Assembly: GCA_937893835.1 (NCBI GenBank)
Contig: CALCSS010000011.1
Span: forward strand, 1 to 24,174
Direction: 5' to 3'
DNA from: an uncultured Fidelibacterota bacterium
GTDB lineage: Bacteria; Fidelibacterota; Marinisomatia; Marinisomatales; UBA1611
Length of the DNA stretch: 24,174 nt
Below, one piece after another: positions 1 through 6,922 of this stretch. The notes beneath the pieces are model-generated. The model saw only the letters and a program-made list of their open reading frames with translations. It made no database searches and had not been told where the DNA came from. The translations under genes and the position numbers were made by a program. How positions within the stretch are numbered: the stretch's first letter is position 1; each line of letters opens with the position of its first letter.

Positions 1-56
1 GCAAACCATTTATTTAATAGGTTTATGTCCCAATATCTTTCGTCGTTCTTAAACAT
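1..56 (-). CDS. Start of a further gene of the cytochrome operon (partial, runs off the left edge)
   Basis: An ATG at 56 opens a frame that stays open to the window edge and gives 18 residues beginning MFKNDERYWDIN. It lies 13 bases after the stop codon of the cytochrome b C-terminal subunit, on the same strand, as expected for the next gene of the same operon. A short charged and aromatic N-terminus ahead of a membrane anchor is what I recall for the c-type cytochrome or related subunits that follow b6-type genes in some phyla, but 18 residues cannot prove this. No haem motif (CxxCH) is visible in the part present. I see no convincing ribosome binding site. Confidence 0.5.
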   Translation of the reverse strand, partial: MFKNDERYWDINLLNKWF

Positions 57-69
57 CTATGCACATAGG

Positions 70-1191
70 TTATATATTGAAAAAATATTCTGGAATGGCT
101 ATGAAGTATTTCAAGTTGACCACCCACCTGAAATACATCTTCAGAGGTAGGGAGAGCATCACAAGGCCAAAGGTCATTAGCGCAACAAATCTTATTGGGC
201 CATATGCCTCGAACATCTCTTTGAGCCAGGTCTTTGCAAGTATGAATGGTAGTATGAACAAATATGCTCCAACCACAAGAAAACCTACAAATTCTCTCAA
301 TAGGATATTTTCAGGGAGTCCCTTTCCAAGGAGTTTCACCCAGAAATATTCTGAAAGATTCACATTGTTCAGTGCCACGACCTTGTGGGTGTCCCAATAT
401 TCAAAAGGTCCATAAAAGTTCCAATTAGGTCCTCTGAAGAATGTTCCAAGTACAATGAGAAAGAGCCACAGAACGATCCAGCCATACATGAAAATAAAGA
501 TCCCGACCCTTCTCTCCTTGAATGAGTAGTACCCGTCTCCTTTTTTGTTTATGTCCATATAGGGTATTGCCATCAGACCTAATATGCAGAACATAGGAAG
601 CAAGATCCCAGCGATCCATGGGTCATAATAGACCAGCATCTCCTGGAGACCTAGAAAATACCAAGGTGCCTTGGATGGGTTTGGTGTGGAAGCAGGGTTC
701 GCTGGCTCTTCCAGTGGTGCAGCAACGAGAATGGACCAGACCACTAGGAACACAGTAAAGAGAATAAGAGCGATGAATTCAATATATACGAGATCTGGCC
801 AGACCAGCACCTTGTCATCAGGGTCATTGTATTCCATTGGCTTCAGGCCCTTCTCCAGCCTATCATCATTGATATAGGCCTTGTGCATCGATAGCCAGAT
901 GAAGAAGAAGATGGAATAGACCATCAATACGATCGGGAAATTATCTGGCTTGGTAAGGATCACATTGAAATTCTCATCCAGGTATCCAACCACAAAGAAG
1001 AAGCTGATGACTGACAGAGCAGCAACAAGGCCCGTCTTGGTCCAGAGCAAGTAAAAGCCCAATTTTCTGTTTATGTTATCAAACCAGTCTGTTGGAGGAA
1101 AGAGAATGGGGGTCACGATCGTCAGTAATGAAAAACTGATCGTGGGCGTTGACAGATAGTCTACCGTATGTTTAAATGCCTCTAACATCAT
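70..1191 (-). CDS. Cytochrome b C-terminal subunit (subunit IV-like, extended)
   Basis: This is the quinol-oxidising half of a split cytochrome b, an inner-membrane subunit of a bc/b6-type complex. Residues about 125-260 carry the recognisable core: WPDL near 131, the NPASTPNPSKAPWYFLGLQE stretch with APWY at 175-178 where the Qo-site PEWY motif normally sits, then GPNWNFYGPFEYWD near 254-267. At 373 aa it is much longer than plant-type subunit IV (about 160 aa). The additions are about 120 N-terminal residues with two or three membrane spans and extra spans at the C-terminus. The start ATG overlaps the TGA of the haem-binding subunit (ATGA at 1188-1191), so translation is probably coupled. 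A second in-frame ATG follows immediately. It contains no CxxCH site, so the cytochrome c must be encoded elsewhere, possibly just past the left edge. Confidence 0.9.
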   Translation of the reverse strand: MMLEAFKHTVDYLSTPTISFSLLTIVTPILFPPTDWFDNINRKLGFYLLWTKTGLVAALSVISFFFVVGYLDENFNVILTKPDNFPIVLMVYSIFFFIWLSMHKAYINDDRLEKGLKPMEYNDPDDKVLVWPDLVYIEFIALILFTVFLVVWSILVAAPLEEPANPASTPNPSKAPWYFLGLQEMLVYYDPWIAGILLPMFCILGLMAIPYMDINKKGDGYYSFKERRVGIFIFMYGWIVLWLFLIVLGTFFRGPNWNFYGPFEYWDTHKVVALNNVNLSEYFWVKLLGKGLPENILLREFVGFLVVGAYLFILPFILAKTWLKEMFEAYGPIRFVALMTFGLVMLSLPLKMYFRWVVNLKYFIAIPEYFFNI

Positions 1192-1982
1192 AGTGGTCCT
1201 GAAATTCCGCCATCTTTTCTAATACGCCAAAAATGTACCGCCATGAATATCATCATTATGAAAGGAACTGCGATACAGTGGATCACGTAGAACCTCAATA
1301 GGGTCGCCTCACCAACAAATCTTCCACCTATAAGAGCAAACCTGACATCGGAGCCAATATGAACTAGATTGATGTCTCCTATTGCCAGGAGACTCGCCCC
1401 TGGACCCTCGTGCCCTATGAATGGGTGTGCCCTGGCCATGTTCGATCCCACAGTAACAGCCCATATGGCCAACTGATCCCAGGGTAATAGATAACCTGTA
1501 AAGGATAGGAACATGGTCATGGTCATGAGCAGTACACCAACGCCCCAGTTGAATTCACGTGGAGGTTTATATGAACCGGTCATGAAGACCCTCAACATAT
1601 GAAGCCAAACGACAAGTACCATTGCATGAGCCGCCCAACGATGGAGTTCTCTCATGATCCCCAGTGGCACTTGCTCTGTCAGATCAATAATGTCCGTGTA
1701 AGCATATTCAACCGTGGGCCTGTAGTAGAACATGAGCAAGATACCCGTAATGGTCAAATTAACGAACAGGAAGAAGGACAGACCACCCATGCACCACGTA
1801 TAGCCCAATTTCACTGCATGTTTGGGAAGTCTGGCGGGGTGGAGGTGCAGAAATACACTGCCCAGGACCGCATGCATCCTTTGTCTTCGTGTATGAGGTA
1901 CACCGGACCTGATGATGGATTTCCAAACCTGTGACTCTCCCAAGGTCTGTAAGATTGATTTTTTATTTTTGTTATCAGCCAT
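1188..1982 (-). CDS. Cytochrome b N-terminal (b6-like) haem-binding subunit
   Basis: A four-helix cytochrome b of 264 aa that binds the two b haems of a quinol:cytochrome c/plastocyanin-type oxidoreductase. The ligands are visible as H114 and H128 (x13 spacing) and H235 and H250 (x14 spacing). The x14 in the second pair is the b6 type, whereas mitochondrial-type bc1 has x13. GYLLPWDQ at 163-170 is the conserved segment after helix C. Cys64 in WCMGG aligns by eye with the b6 Cys35 (YCLGG) that holds the extra haem c_n/c_i, and the following FYYRPT matches b6 FYYKPT. Residues about 180-230 form a longer connection between helices C and D than in b6. The gene lies 29 bp after the Rieske gene and overlaps the next gene by 4 bp. 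Confidence 0.93.
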   Translation of the reverse strand: MADNKNKKSILQTLGESQVWKSIIRSGVPHTRRQRMHAVLGSVFLHLHPARLPKHAVKLGYTWCMGGLSFFLFVNLTITGILLMFYYRPTVEYAYTDIIDLTEQVPLGIMRELHRWAAHAMVLVVWLHMLRVFMTGSYKPPREFNWGVGVLLMTMTMFLSFTGYLLPWDQLAIWAVTVGSNMARAHPFIGHEGPGASLLAIGDINLVHIGSDVRFALIGGRFVGEATLLRFYVIHCIAVPFIMMIFMAVHFWRIRKDGGISGPL

Positions 1983-2011
1983 TTCTAATGAATATTCTAT
2001 TGATTAAAGTT

Positions 2012-2566
2012 CTATACCTTCAAGTATGATTCTGGGTTTTCCCATTCACCCTTTTCCCATTTGAAACTCTTGGTCTTGTCAACAAGGATCTGTCCGTCAT
2101 TTGCTAGGCCTATCTTGAATCTTTCCAGTGGTCTGGGAGCGGGTCCCTCAAAATGGATCCCCGTCATTCTGAAGCCACTTCCATGACAGGGGCATTTGAA
2201 CTTTGTCTCGACCGGCAGCCAGTTTGGCGTGCACCCAAGGTGCGTACACACTGTTGATAGGGCAAAGATGGATTCCTCATCCCTGACGATCCATGCATTG
2301 AATTCTTTTTTAAATTTGATGTCCACAGTGTTCTTTGAAAAGTCATCAGGGAATCCGATCTTGAACGTTTGTGGTGGCTCAAAAAGGACATTTGGGAATA
2401 AAAAACGAACGATCATCGTAAAGAAACCACCCGTGACACCGATATATGCAAGCCACCCAAGGGACAACCAACTCAGGAAACCTCTTCTATCTGTCTCTGG
2501 TCCCTTGTAGGCATTTTCAGCTGAGGAGCCTACAGATGCGTTTGGAGTTATCTTCTCTTCTGACAT
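2012..2566 (-). CDS. Rieske iron-sulfur protein of the bc/b6-type complex
   Basis: This is the 2Fe-2S subunit that takes an electron from quinol at the Qo site and passes it to cytochrome c. From the ATG at 2566 it has 184 residues. The cluster boxes are complete: CTHLGC at 107-112 and CPCHGS at 125-130, giving ligands C107, H109, C125 and H128 and the disulfide pair C112/C127. The N-terminus has a twin-arginine-like DRRGFLSWLSLGW stretch (from residue 26) leading into one membrane span, as in Tat-exported, uncleaved Rieske proteins. An alternative TTG start at 2575 would overlap the HEAT gene stop as TTGA and has an AGGA 4 nt before it. The ATG leaves a 5-bp gap and has only a weak GAG. I cannot decide between them. 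Confidence 0.94.
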   Translation of the reverse strand: MSEEKITPNASVGSSAENAYKGPETDRRGFLSWLSLGWLAYIGVTGGFFTMIVRFLFPNVLFEPPQTFKIGFPDDFSKNTVDIKFKKEFNAWIVRDEESIFALSTVCTHLGCTPNWLPVETKFKCPCHGSGFRMTGIHFEGPAPRPLERFKIGLANDGQILVDKTKSFKWEKGEWENPESYLKV

Positions 2567-2571
2567 ATTAC

Positions 2572-3453
2572 TCAAATGATCCTATCGTATGATCTCTTTA
2601 GTGTTTTTATTGCTGCATCCCTAATAGTAAGGTTCTCATCCGCTGTCGCAAGTTCAGCAAGTCTTGGTTCAAAGCGATCGTCACGAATGACCGATGAGGT
2701 CTCAATGGCGGTCAGTAGGACCTTGTTTATCTCTTTGTTGTCCAGCTCAGGAAATGTCATCAAATAATCACGATCCATTAGAGTCTCAATAACTGGGACA
2801 GATGAGTCTTCACCCATTTTGGCAAGTGCGATCGCAGCATCCCACCTTATGTTAGGCTCATCATCTTCCAATAGCTCATTTAATTTTGGGATCGAGCGAT
2901 CATCGCCTATGAATCCCAGGGACATGGTCGCTGCCAGCCTCTCGTCCTGGTGGTCTGAATTATTAATGATGTCGATAAGTTTCATCACTGCATTTTCTGA
3001 CCCTACCATTCCAACTGCCTGGATTGCAGCGAGGCGAGACTCACGTGCCTCATCCTCTAATCCCTCCACCAATTCATTTCCATAGAATTGATCACCTGTC
3101 GCACCCATCGCGATCGCGAGGTAGGCGCGAACCAGAGGATCGTCATTGATCGCGTGATCATAGGCCGATATCATTTGATTTTTGAAGGTGATGTCATGGG
3201 GGATCGTCTCGGGGTCATTCAGAACCTTTGAAAGTTCAAAGGCCGATTGCCATCTCTTTGTTGCAGATCCCAGTTTGACCTGGTTCAGAAGTTCCGACGC
3301 ATCATTTGTCTCATAGGTGATGAATCTGAACAATAGAAAGAATACCGCACCGAAGATCGCTATCATGAATGGCACCAAGAAGAATGAATAGAACAGCGTA
3401 TAGATGCGGCTTGATTCACTTGCTTGGTCTTCTATGATTGTAGTGTTATTCAT
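2572..3453 (-). CDS. Membrane-anchored HEAT-repeat protein of the cytochrome operon
   Basis: A 293-aa protein from the ATG at 3453. One strong hydrophobic span lies at about residues 18-45, followed by a soluble, mostly acidic domain. From about residue 85 onward there are HEAT/PBS-lyase-like helical repeats: segments such as ESRLAAIQAVGMVGSENAV, DERLAATMSLGFIGDDRSI and PNIRWDAAIALAKMGEDSSV recur about every 31-37 residues. HEAT repeats are protein-binding scaffolds. Sitting between three mini-proteins and the Rieske gene, this one is likely an accessory or assembly subunit of the bc/b6-type complex, but that is inference from position. A TTG three codons earlier (3462) is also possible. Neither start has a clear ribosome binding site. 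Its TGA lies 5 bp before the Rieske ATG. Confidence 0.8.
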   Translation of the reverse strand: MNNTTIIEDQASESSRIYTLFYSFFLVPFMIAIFGAVFFLLFRFITYETNDASELLNQVKLGSATKRWQSAFELSKVLNDPETIPHDITFKNQMISAYDHAINDDPLVRAYLAIAMGATGDQFYGNELVEGLEDEARESRLAAIQAVGMVGSENAVMKLIDIINNSDHQDERLAATMSLGFIGDDRSIPKLNELLEDDEPNIRWDAAIALAKMGEDSSVPVIETLMDRDYLMTFPELDNKEINKVLLTAIETSSVIRDDRFEPRLAELATADENLTIRDAAIKTLKRSYDRII

Positions 3454-3519
3454 TAGAGGCAAAATAAGACCGCGAAATTTATTCCATAACCATCTGTCCT
3501 ACCAAAGAGAAAAGTAGAA

Positions 3520-3681
3520 TTATTTTTCATTGGAGCCTGCCTTTAGTTTTTCAATGTCCTGCTGCATATGGCGTGTCAATTTTGTTAGTTTTCTCAATTC
3601 TTTTCTTAGCCTGATGATCTCACTTATGAGCATAAATGCAAATACAAAAAGGAGAATGGATATGAGAGGCAATGCGTCCAT
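3520..3681 (-). CDS. Small membrane protein, 53 aa, one span plus charged helix
   Basis: The frame gives 53 residues starting MDALPLISILLFVFAFMLIS. A hydrophobic span covers about residues 4-20. It is followed by a long, strongly charged helix (EIIRLRKELRKLTKLTRHMQ, then QDIEKLKAGSNEK) with heptad-like spacing of I/L residues, so a short coiled coil is likely. It starts 8 bp after the stop of the 46-aa gene and is preceded by an AAGAAG purine run. I do not recognise a family. The same layout (tail-anchored span with a cytoplasmic coiled coil) occurs in many small subunits or assembly factors of respiratory complexes. Its position in a tightly spaced series inside the cytochrome operon supports it being real. 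Confidence 0.7.
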   Translation of the reverse strand: MDALPLISILLFVFAFMLISEIIRLRKELRKLTKLTRHMQQDIEKLKAGSNEK

Positions 3682-3689
3682 GGATCATT

Positions 3690-3830
3690 TTATTCTTCTT
3701 TTTTTGCATCTTGTCTCAATTGCCATCCTAGAAGGATTGGAAAAAAGAATAGTATGATACAACCTATCGCCAATAGGGCCACTGCCCATTCCAAATTTTT
3801 CATAAGCCATTCTAGTGTCAACCATTCCAT
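3690..3830 (-). CDS. Small membrane protein, 46 aa
   Basis: The frame gives 46 residues starting MEWLTLEWLMKNLEWAVALL. An amphipathic, Trp-rich N-terminus (W3, W8, W15) leads to one hydrophobic span at about residues 15-36. A short, charged C-terminal tail (RQDAKKEE) suggests that this end faces the cytoplasm. It begins 10 bp after the stop of the 35-aa gene and ends 8 bp before the 53-aa gene. The pattern resembles small CcoQ- or CcmD-like one-span subunits in form only. I see no diagnostic motif and make no family assignment. It is too short for most gene finders and is probably missing from automatic annotations. Confidence 0.65.
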   Translation of the reverse strand: MEWLTLEWLMKNLEWAVALLAIGCIILFFFPILLGWQLRQDAKKEE

Positions 3831-3840
3831 GACATTTATA

Positions 3841-3948
3841 CTAGAGGAACCAGGTGACCAACGTGATGTAGATGACCAGTAGGATAGTGCATGCGATCAT
3901 TGAGATCACTTGGGTCTTGGTCAGTATTGTCTTTGAGGTCTCTGACAT
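3841..3948 (-). CDS. Small membrane protein, 35 aa
   Basis: The frame gives 35 residues: a polar start (MSETSKTILTKTQ) and one hydrophobic span from about residue 14 to the end, closing with TWFL. The start codon overlaps the stop of the 437-aa protein by one base (TAATG at 3946-3950), a standard arrangement for translational coupling. It is the first of three consecutive one-span mini-genes. No known family is recognised. Its reality rests on the coupled start, the coherent membrane span and the lack of any other gene in this 480-bp stretch of the operon. Confidence 0.6.
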   Translation of the reverse strand: MSETSKTILTKTQVISMIACTILLVIYITLVTWFL

Positions 3949-5261
3949 TATTTCGAGGCACGTTTTGCCTTGACTATTGCAGATTTTATCTTTCCACGAA
4001 GAATCTTGTTGTCGAGTGCATTTATCTCATCCATGTCGCCTTCGATACCCTTGGCGATCAAGCGTTCCATCTTTTGTTCATCTGTCTCAACCTGATCAGA
4101 GTCCTCGTCCGTAGATTTGGCACCCGTACTAATGTCAGGCATCGTGGGTCGTTCGATGGACCCTCGCTCGATCTTGACGATCATGGCCTTGGTCTTCCCG
4201 CGTATGATCTTATCTGAATGCGCATTTACAGTATCCATGTCACCATCAAGACCCTTGTTGACCAAATAGGCGATCAGGTCATCCTTTGATAGAGAATCGA
4301 CTCCTCCGCCACTTGATTCGGCAATGGGAGTGCCTCCTTCTACCTTCTCCGGGCAGGGTGGTAACTCGCCCGTTCTCTTTGCCTTGACAATGCCTGCCTT
4401 GGCCATTCCTCTTATAGGTTTTTCAGGTATGGCATTTACATAATCCATGTTTCCCTGCATGCCCATGTTGATGGCATAGTCAATGTGATCTTGCTTAGAT
4501 GCAAAGCCACCAAATTGTAGATCAGCGGAATCACCAGTGGATTCTTGATCACCCGATGTCTGGAGATTTGTCTTTGGTACGATCTGATCCAAGCGTTGTA
4601 GACTTTTTGATTTCTCTTGCCAATTAAACTGATCGAGGATCGAGAATAATCCTTCAGAGGTTCGTCTGCATTTGACCCAAACTCCGAAGTCTGTCTCACG
4701 TATCGAGAATTGAACATACTCAGTTGATAGAGGTGTGGTCTTGAATGTGAAACCGAATTCTTTTTCTTTCTCCATGGTCATGACCCTACAAGTGAACCAC
4801 GGGGCAATCGTCATTGGTCTTATCTTAAAATAGGCACCGGGCTCTAGATCTAGTTTGGTGAAGGAGTATTTATGGACATATCGGTCTGTGTCCAATACGG
4901 GTAACGCCCTTTGTATTCCATGGAACCAGACATTATACATCTCCAAAGATGTCAGCATCTCCCACATGATCTCCTTTGAGGTCGAAAAATGATGCTCCAT
5001 AAAACTTTCACTCTTAAATGGAGACCAGTCAGACCATGAGTCTCCTATCCCATTTTTTGGAACCTCTGGAAGTCTTAATGTTACCTTGGCCTGTTCAATA
5101 CCCTCAAAATCAATGTCCTTGGATGAGTGATGTTCAACATGGCCATCTGGAAACTCGATCTCAAATTTTGTTGGGTAGAAAAATATTTTATTTACTTTTC
5201 CAGTCTCACCACTCTTCCGGATGGTGCAGGATGTTCCTATCTCTATTCTATTAAGGATCAT
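3948..5261 (-). CDS. Multidomain protein: SH3/KOW-like start, SRPBCC/START-like middle, three C-terminal repeats
   Basis: First gene of the cytochrome operon, 437 aa, soluble with no signal peptide. Residues about 8-52 look like a small beta-barrel of the KOW/Tudor/SH3 kind (CTIRKSGETGKVNKIFF, then a DGHVEHH turn). Residues about 84-225 resemble an SRPBCC/START-like fold: alternating strands, a helix near 93-110 and a long final helix at about 200-225. This is a structural impression, not a motif match. Residues 259-296, 328-366 and 397-434 are three copies of a repeat with the pattern G-x-x-G-(D/N)-M-D-x-(V/I)-N-A, then K-x-I/L-R-G-K-x-K-x-x-I-V-K-x-(K/E)-R. The copies are about 69 residues apart and are joined by acidic or Gly/Ser/Pro linkers. 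The function is unknown. Its place at the head of the operon suggests a role in assembling or regulating the bc/b6-type complex. Confidence 0.75.
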   Translation of the reverse strand: MILNRIEIGTSCTIRKSGETGKVNKIFFYPTKFEIEFPDGHVEHHSSKDIDFEGIEQAKVTLRLPEVPKNGIGDSWSDWSPFKSESFMEHHFSTSKEIMWEMLTSLEMYNVWFHGIQRALPVLDTDRYVHKYSFTKLDLEPGAYFKIRPMTIAPWFTCRVMTMEKEKEFGFTFKTTPLSTEYVQFSIRETDFGVWVKCRRTSEGLFSILDQFNWQEKSKSLQRLDQIVPKTNLQTSGDQESTGDSADLQFGGFASKQDHIDYAINMGMQGNMDYVNAIPEKPIRGMAKAGIVKAKRTGELPPCPEKVEGGTPIAESSGGGVDSLSKDDLIAYLVNKGLDGDMDTVNAHSDKIIRGKTKAMIVKIERGSIERPTMPDISTGAKSTDEDSDQVETDEQKMERLIAKGIEGDMDEINALDNKILRGKIKSAIVKAKRASK

Positions 5262-5305
5262 TCTAGATATAATGTATTTTATTAGGTCTCTATTTTTGAA
5301 ATATG

Positions 5306-5334
5306 ATAATATCCAAGATGTAAAACTTAATCAA
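5306..5334 (-). promoter_or_regulatory. Candidate sigma70-type promoter for the cytochrome operon
   Basis: Read on the minus strand, TTGATT (5334-5329) and TATTAT (5311-5306) are separated by 17 bases. They match TTGACA and TATAAT at 4 of 6 and 5 of 6 positions. Transcription would begin about 38 bases before the ATG at 5261. The site lies in the 145-bp gap between the divergent cytochrome and ctaA units. The region is AT-rich, so a chance match is possible, and some FCB-group bacteria use a different promoter consensus. I found no equally good match facing ctaA. Confidence 0.35.
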
Positions 5335-5406
5335 TTGTCATAGAATTTGAAGTGTAAAAGTTTACTAAAAACAGGTGTTTAATATTTCTAATTTAACGAG
5401 TTGTCT

Positions 5407-6342
5407 ATGCAATTATTTCGAACGTTTGCCATCTTATCAACAGCACTCACCTATCTACTGATCTTCATCGGTGGCATGGTCAGAGTAGCTGGCGCTGGAA
5501 TGGGATGCCCAGATTGGCCAAAATGTTTTGGTCGATGGATTCCTCCAACCAGTCTTGATCAATTACCTGAGCACATAGACCCGGCAAAGTTCAATATGGT
5601 ATTGGCCTGGATAGAATACTGTAATCGATTGTTTGGAGCGCTTGTGGGTCTTACAATAGCAATAACCCTATACCTGGGGCTCAAGCATTACTCACATCTG
5701 CCGCGTATAAAATGGCCGCTTATTTCAGCATTCTCTCTAACCTTGTTTGAGGGCTGGTTGGGATCGGTCCTTGTGGATACTGTCCTTAATCCCTTGACCA
5801 TTACCCTGCATCTTTTCTTTGCTCTTATCATAGTCATGTTATTACTATATGCATCTCAAGAGGTCTATTATTTAGAGAACCCGGATGCTGAGAAGAATAG
5901 CGATTATCCATCTAATATGCAGTTGCTATTTGGTCTTATGGCAGTTGCATTGCTCGCAGAGGTTGTTCTGGGCACTGAGATACGTGGGGGGCTTGAGATG
6001 ATACGTAAAGAGAATCCGATGGTAGAATCACAATTTCTTTTGGATATGTTAGGTCCATTTAAATATGCTCATAGCATACTGGGTCTTCTCATTACCATTT
6101 TATCCATCTTTATATGGCATGGATCGGTGAAGAGATCTTTGAACCCATCGTCATTGATGGTCCAAACATCAACGACCATTGTATTGTTGATCTTGCTACA
6201 GATCGTGCTTGGTGAGATACTTGTTTTCTTAAAGGTGATTCCCCTTATCCAACTTTTTCACCTTTGGATCGCATCTTGGATATTGGGTTTGGTCAGTATC
6301 CAATATGTTGCATGGCAAAGGTCGAGAGTTACTTATGAGTAG
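5407..6342 (+). CDS. ctaA: Haem A synthase (CtaA/COX15 family)
   Basis: Converts haem O to haem A for an aa3/caa3-type cytochrome oxidase in the inner membrane. From the ATG at 5407 it is 311 aa with about eight hydrophobic spans, as usual for the family. The first loop has GGMVRVAGAGMGCPDWPKC, with the Cys pair C34/C40 typical of CtaA. Three later His-bearing helices are seen in TLHLFFA, YAHSILG and LFHLWIAS. The first ligand motif reads EYCNRLFG (70-77), with Asn73 where Bacillus CtaA has His in ExxHR. I recall the same N in Bacteroidota COX15 sequences. A TTG two codons upstream (5401) is possible but less likely. It is the first gene of a four-gene assembly operon and overlaps the Sco gene by 8 bp. 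Confidence 0.93.
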   Translation: MQLFRTFAILSTALTYLLIFIGGMVRVAGAGMGCPDWPKCFGRWIPPTSLDQLPEHIDPAKFNMVLAWIEYCNRLFGALVGLTIAITLYLGLKHYSHLPRIKWPLISAFSLTLFEGWLGSVLVDTVLNPLTITLHLFFALIIVMLLLYASQEVYYLENPDAEKNSDYPSNMQLLFGLMAVALLAEVVLGTEIRGGLEMIRKENPMVESQFLLDMLGPFKYAHSILGLLITILSIFIWHGSVKRSLNPSSLMVQTSTTIVLLILLQIVLGEILVFLKVIPLIQLFHLWIASWILGLVSIQYVAWQRSRVTYE

Positions 6343-6922
6343 AGTGACCTATTACATTTTAATAATGATCATTATCCTTGGTCTAGGTGCAAACTGGGTG
6401 ATAGAGAAGGCGAACAGATCATATGATATTCCGTTATTGAGACCAGTGCCTGAGTTCTCCTTTTTGAATCAAAGGGGAGAATCATTCTCAAATGAGAATT
6501 TGCAGAAAAAGATAACAATATTGGATTTTATGTTCACCAGTTGTACAGGACCCTGCCCGCTGATGACCCTCAATATGTCTAGCTTGTATAAAGACTTTGA
6601 TGATGTGCAAGAGGTACAATTTGTTTCGATAACGGTTGACCCCTCCATTGACACCAAAGATAAGCTCAGGGAATACGCTGAACTTATTGGGGTTGATGAT
6701 GGTCGCTGGCAATTTCTTTGGTCGGACATGAGTGCGATCAAAGATCTAAAAAAGAATGGTTTCATGCTCTATGCAGACGACCTTCCCCAAGGGCATGCCA
6801 TCAAATTTGTACTGATAGACCACAAGGGAAACATCAGAAAATATTTTGATGGTACTGATGAGGCCAGTCAAAAGGTACTTAGAAAGGATATTTCAAAATT
6901 GGTCAGGGAGTTGAGGTTGTAG
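6335..6922 (+). CDS. Sco1/SenC-type copper chaperone for cytochrome oxidase
   Basis: Delivers copper, or acts as a thiol reductase, for the CuA centre of cytochrome oxidase on the outer face of the inner membrane. From the ATG at 6335 it has 195 residues. An N-terminal membrane anchor lies at about 5-22, then a thioredoxin-like fold with the copper-binding CTGPC (C70, C74) and the distant His154 in QGHAIKFVLID. All three Sco ligands are present. The longer frame back to 6305 lies wholly inside ctaA and adds an implausible charged leader, so I reject it. The gene overlaps ctaA by 8 bp and ends one base before the ctaB start. Confidence 0.93.
   Translation: MSRVTYYILIMIIILGLGANWVIEKANRSYDIPLLRPVPEFSFLNQRGESFSNENLQKKITILDFMFTSCTGPCPLMTLNMSSLYKDFDDVQEVQFVSITVDPSIDTKDKLREYAELIGVDDGRWQFLWSDMSAIKDLKKNGFMLYADDLPQGHAIKFVLIDHKGNIRKYFDGTDEASQKVLRKDISKLVRELRL

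Noticed and set aside
59..415. Open frame of 118 codons on the plus strand
   Set aside because: It lies opposite the cytochrome b C-terminal gene and its translation shows no domain, so it is a shadow of the real gene. Other long antisense frames in the window (for example 2196-2510, 2819-3085, 16959-17486) were rejected for the same reason.
3454..3519. AGGACAG followed by ATG in the gap before the HEAT gene (minus strand)
   Set aside because: The motif looks like a good ribosome binding site, but the frame ends after four codons and is not in frame with the HEAT gene.
6305..6334. A ten-residue earlier start for the Sco-type gene
   Set aside because: It falls within ctaA coding sequence and adds charged residues ahead of an otherwise clear membrane anchor. 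The ATG at 6335 is better.
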